Below are positions 42,751 through 44,527 of a stretch of 44,527 nucleotides of DNA, in pieces; the stretch's first letter is position 1; each line of letters begins with the position of its first letter. Source of the stretch: Phycisphaeraceae bacterium. GTDB lineage: Bacteria; Planctomycetota; Phycisphaerae; Phycisphaerales; UBA1924. The stretch lies in contig JAJTHN010000048.1 of NCBI GenBank assembly GCA_021297895.1, positions 1-44,527 of the forward strand, read 5' to 3'. The notes below the pieces were generated by a model. That model had not been told where the DNA came from. It ran no database searches and worked only from the letters and a program-made list of their open reading frames with translations. A program made the translations under genes and the position numbers.

Positions 42751-43849
42751 TGATTGTGCCCCTGACTCGGGCCATATCCGCCGGTAACGCCGTCGACCAC
42801 AAGAGGCGACCATCAGTGATCCAGGCACGGTCGCCAGAGCCTATCGAAACACAGACGGACTGTGAGGACAGGCCGAGCGGCTCAGTCTGATGACTCCTTC
42901 CGGTCAGAAGATCGACAAGGATCACTCGCGGTTCCTCAGGCGTCGGCGACGAGTACGCCATGATTCCCCGCTCAACGAAAACGCGGTCGGGGCGTTGGAA
43001 TTCTGCCGGCAACGCGACGACCATCGCCGAACACACAACGACCCGATCTCGTGAAACCTCGAACGTAGATGCATTTGGCCGCACAAGCGATACCGCACAA
43101 AGCTGACGATCGCGCTGGCTCACGCCGATCAGCAGCGGTCCCAAGTCAGGGAGCGCAAGATCCTGCCAAGGCTCAACGAGACCGAGCTCGCCGCTCTCGG
43201 AGACAAGAAGAGAAGCTCGCCTCAACGACGCGGCGGCCTGATTGGACGAGAGTGTCGAGATCACAACGCTCTGCCCTCTCCCAGGAGTCAATCGGTAGTA
43301 CTGCTCCTCCACGGAAAGGACATCGCCGATCGCCTTGCCGCTCCGGGTGTCCAGCAGAACACCCCAGCCCTTGCGACCACTTGAAAGCTCAACATAGCCG
43401 TTGATGAATGCGATGCCGCTTGCGGCAAACTCAATCGAGCGTCGCTTTTCATCCGCATCGCGAACGACAACCTCGCTGCGAATTCGCTCGTGTTGGGATC
43501 CCTGTTCAATGGAGACAGGCTCGCCATACTTCATAGACAGCCGCGTCAGATCGAAGTGCGAGACAAACTCATCCGGATCACGTTCGACAGGCTTGACGGT
43601 CATGCCTTGCAGACAAACGGCGACGGTCTTCTCGGCAACGGATCCGCTCTCGAAGTTTACTTCTTGCACACGAACGAGCGCGTACGCATCGCTTACCTGC
43701 AGCCCGACAGGCACAACAGCGTCACCAGTCGTCCCCAGCGGCAGCAATGGCTTCAATGCCGAAGCCTCTCTCGAATGCACCCGATCGGCCGCGCATCCTG
43801 AAAGAAGCGTCATGGTGCAAAGTAGAGAGACAATGTATATGCCTTTCAT
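42746..43849 (-). CDS. Lipoprotein of unknown function
   Basis: 367 residues. The N-terminus is a lipoprotein signal peptide: MKGIYIVSLLCTMTLLSGCA with the lipobox LSGC, so the mature protein is expected to be anchored by lipidated Cys19. The rest is beta-rich with recurring short strands (GYVELSSGRKGWGVLLDTRSG, split GYVELSSGRK and GWGVLLDTRSG; RVILVDLLTGRSHQTEPLG; RAWITDGRLLWSTALP) suggesting a beta-propeller-like protein. AGGAG lies 10 bases before ATG 43849. It sits among Rhs debris, so an immunity or accessory role is possible but unsupported. GC content is lower than in the housekeeping region. Confidence 0.65.
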   Translation of the reverse strand: MKGIYIVSLLCTMTLLSGCAADRVHSREASALKPLLPLGTTGDAVVPVGLQVSDAYALVRVQEVNFESGSVAEKTVAVCLQGMTVKPVERDPDEFVSHFDLTRLSMKYGEPVSIEQGSQHERIRSEVVVRDADEKRRSIEFAASGIAFINGYVELSSGRKGWGVLLDTRSGKAIGDVLSVEEQYYRLTPGRGQSVVISTLSSNQAAASLRRASLLVSESGELGLVEPWQDLALPDLGPLLIGVSQRDRQLCAVSLVRPNASTFEVSRDRVVVCSAMVVALPAEFQRPDRVFVERGIMAYSSPTPEEPRVILVDLLTGRSHQTEPLGLSSQSVCVSIGSGDRAWITDGRLLWSTALPADMARVRGTIR

Positions 43850-43975
43850 GCCTGCTTGCTCCTAATACATTTCGTCGACTGACACAGCAGCAATCAACAA
43901 TCCTAGATCCATCGCTGAAAAAAATACGCCTAGTGTCAGCCATGGCATATTGCGGTGCCGCCGACCTCAGAAAAG

Positions 43976-44341
43976 TCATTGGGTAATGAATCGTCGCCAG
44001 AACTCGGGGTAGGGTGTGTTTGGTGGCCAAGGCGGACTGCTCAGTTGCCCGAAGTGCCTTTCATCACACGTAAAGTACGCGTCATCTCTCAGCATCAGTC
44101 GATCCCCATACTCTCCGCAACAAGTCTCGCATGCATATCTCTCGGCCTGAACGAGTCCTGCGCATTTTGCGAATGATCTTCCCTTGCTTAAGCACAAGAG
44201 AATGGCTTTGTAGTATCCAATTTGGCACTGCGTGAAGCAGTCCAAGGGCGGCTGCGGAGCAAGAGAAGGTACAAAATCGAAAACCTCAGTTGGGATGTCA
44301 ATTCCACACTGCCTGGCAGTTTTGGCCGCCTTGAGTAGAGC
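43976..44341 (-). pseudogene. Cysteine-rich gene truncated by an IS
   Basis: An open frame of about 121 codons with no proper start that reads LKAAKTARQCGIDIPTEVFD, then PPLDCFTQCQIGYYKAILLC, CAGLVQAERYACETCCGEYG and ends EFWRRFIT. Eight or more cysteines are spaced in CxxxC and CxxCC patterns. Upstream, the frame meets a TAG at 44342-44344 that lies in the terminal sequence of an insertion sequence, so the 5' part is lost. A TTG at 44245 could start a short 89-residue version. I do not recognise the family; given the neighbourhood it may be the C-terminal tip of an Rhs-type or other large secreted protein. Confidence 0.5.
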
Positions 44342-44527
44342 CTATCCGCAAACCGCGCAACCGGTGGGGATCGATGCGCGAATAGGCTTGCATGGCGATG
44401 CGACTTACGGATCTTCAACTGGACTGGCTGGCCGCGCGGTTGCCCGATGCGCCGGTGAACCCCAAGGGCGGCAGGCCCGCGATGGACAAGCGCAAGGCTC
44501 TGCGCGGCATCTTCTGGGTGCTGGACA
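44339..44527 (+). mobile_element. Left end of an IS5-like insertion sequence
   Basis: From about 44339 the sequence changes to an IS-like end (AGCCTATCCGCAAACC) followed at once by a transposase gene running off the window. GCCTAT (44340-44345) is mirrored by ATAGGC (44382-44387), perhaps part of a terminal binding site. The exact outermost base needs the other end. Confidence 0.65.
44392..44527 (+). CDS. IS5-family transposase N-terminus (partial)
   Basis: Begins at ATG 44392 or 44398 and continues past the edge. The visible 45 residues read MRLTDLQLDWLAARLPDAPV, then NPKGGRPAMDKRKALRGIFW and VLD. The L-T-D-x-Q-W/L...P-x-GRPx...R-x-x-L-x-GI-x-WVL pattern is that of the DUF4096 N-terminal domain of IS5-family transposases. 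The DDE core lies outside the window. Confidence 0.8.
   Translation, partial: MAMRLTDLQLDWLAARLPDAPVNPKGGRPAMDKRKALRGIFWVLD

Overview
The window is high-GC bacterial DNA. Gene content and protein style suggest a planctomycete, probably Phycisphaerae-like: an AP2/HNH protein, Rhs remnants, an HU protein with a lysine/proline-rich N-terminal extension, an O-GlcNAc-transferase-like TPR protein, and a GAF-SpoIIE phosphatase. This is inferred from gene families; there is no rRNA or complete tRNA to confirm it.

Region 1 (1 to about 16,873) reads as an integrated genomic island. Its left side has the end of an IS481-like element. It then carries, on the minus strand, a satellite- or plasmid-like replication/regulation block: a prim-pol/RepA-type helicase, three small HTH proteins with overlapping ends, 11-bp tandem repeats and a larger HTH-containing protein. 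Divergently, on the plus strand, lies a tightly packed four-gene cassette (4,724-15,388): SNF2-family helicase, sigma-70-family factor, type III Mod-like adenine methyltransferase and type III Res-like helicase/nuclease. The sigma gene overlaps the helicase by ATGA, and Res overlaps Mod by 8 bases. A restriction-modification-like defence system with its own sigma factor in the operon is the most unusual feature here. The island appears to end in the 3' part of a class II tRNA gene (about 16,832-16,873), a typical integrase attachment remnant.

Region 2 (about 17,000-24,470) is accessory DNA: an OLD-family ATPase/Toprim nuclease, two paralogous proteins with the same C-terminal ending, a protein with two HTH-HNH-AP2 units, a cluster of GC-rich hairpins, 21-bp minisatellites and a degraded gene fragment.

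Region 3 (about 24,470-41,800) looks like ordinary chromosome: a secreted TPR protein, an aromatic amino-acid ammonia-lyase (HutH type), an OGT-like glycosyltransferase, a GNAT acetyltransferase, prolyl-tRNA synthetase, a protein with a possible PP-loop-like C-terminus, a hybrid sensor kinase, biotin ligase, an HU protein, a SpoIIE phosphatase, an NmrA-like protein, and small DUF4190 and DUF2752 membrane proteins.

Region 4 (about 42,200-44,527) is decaying accessory DNA: a frameshifted Rhs fragment, a lipoprotein, a cysteine-rich gene cut at its 5' end, and an IS5-like insertion sequence running off the right edge.
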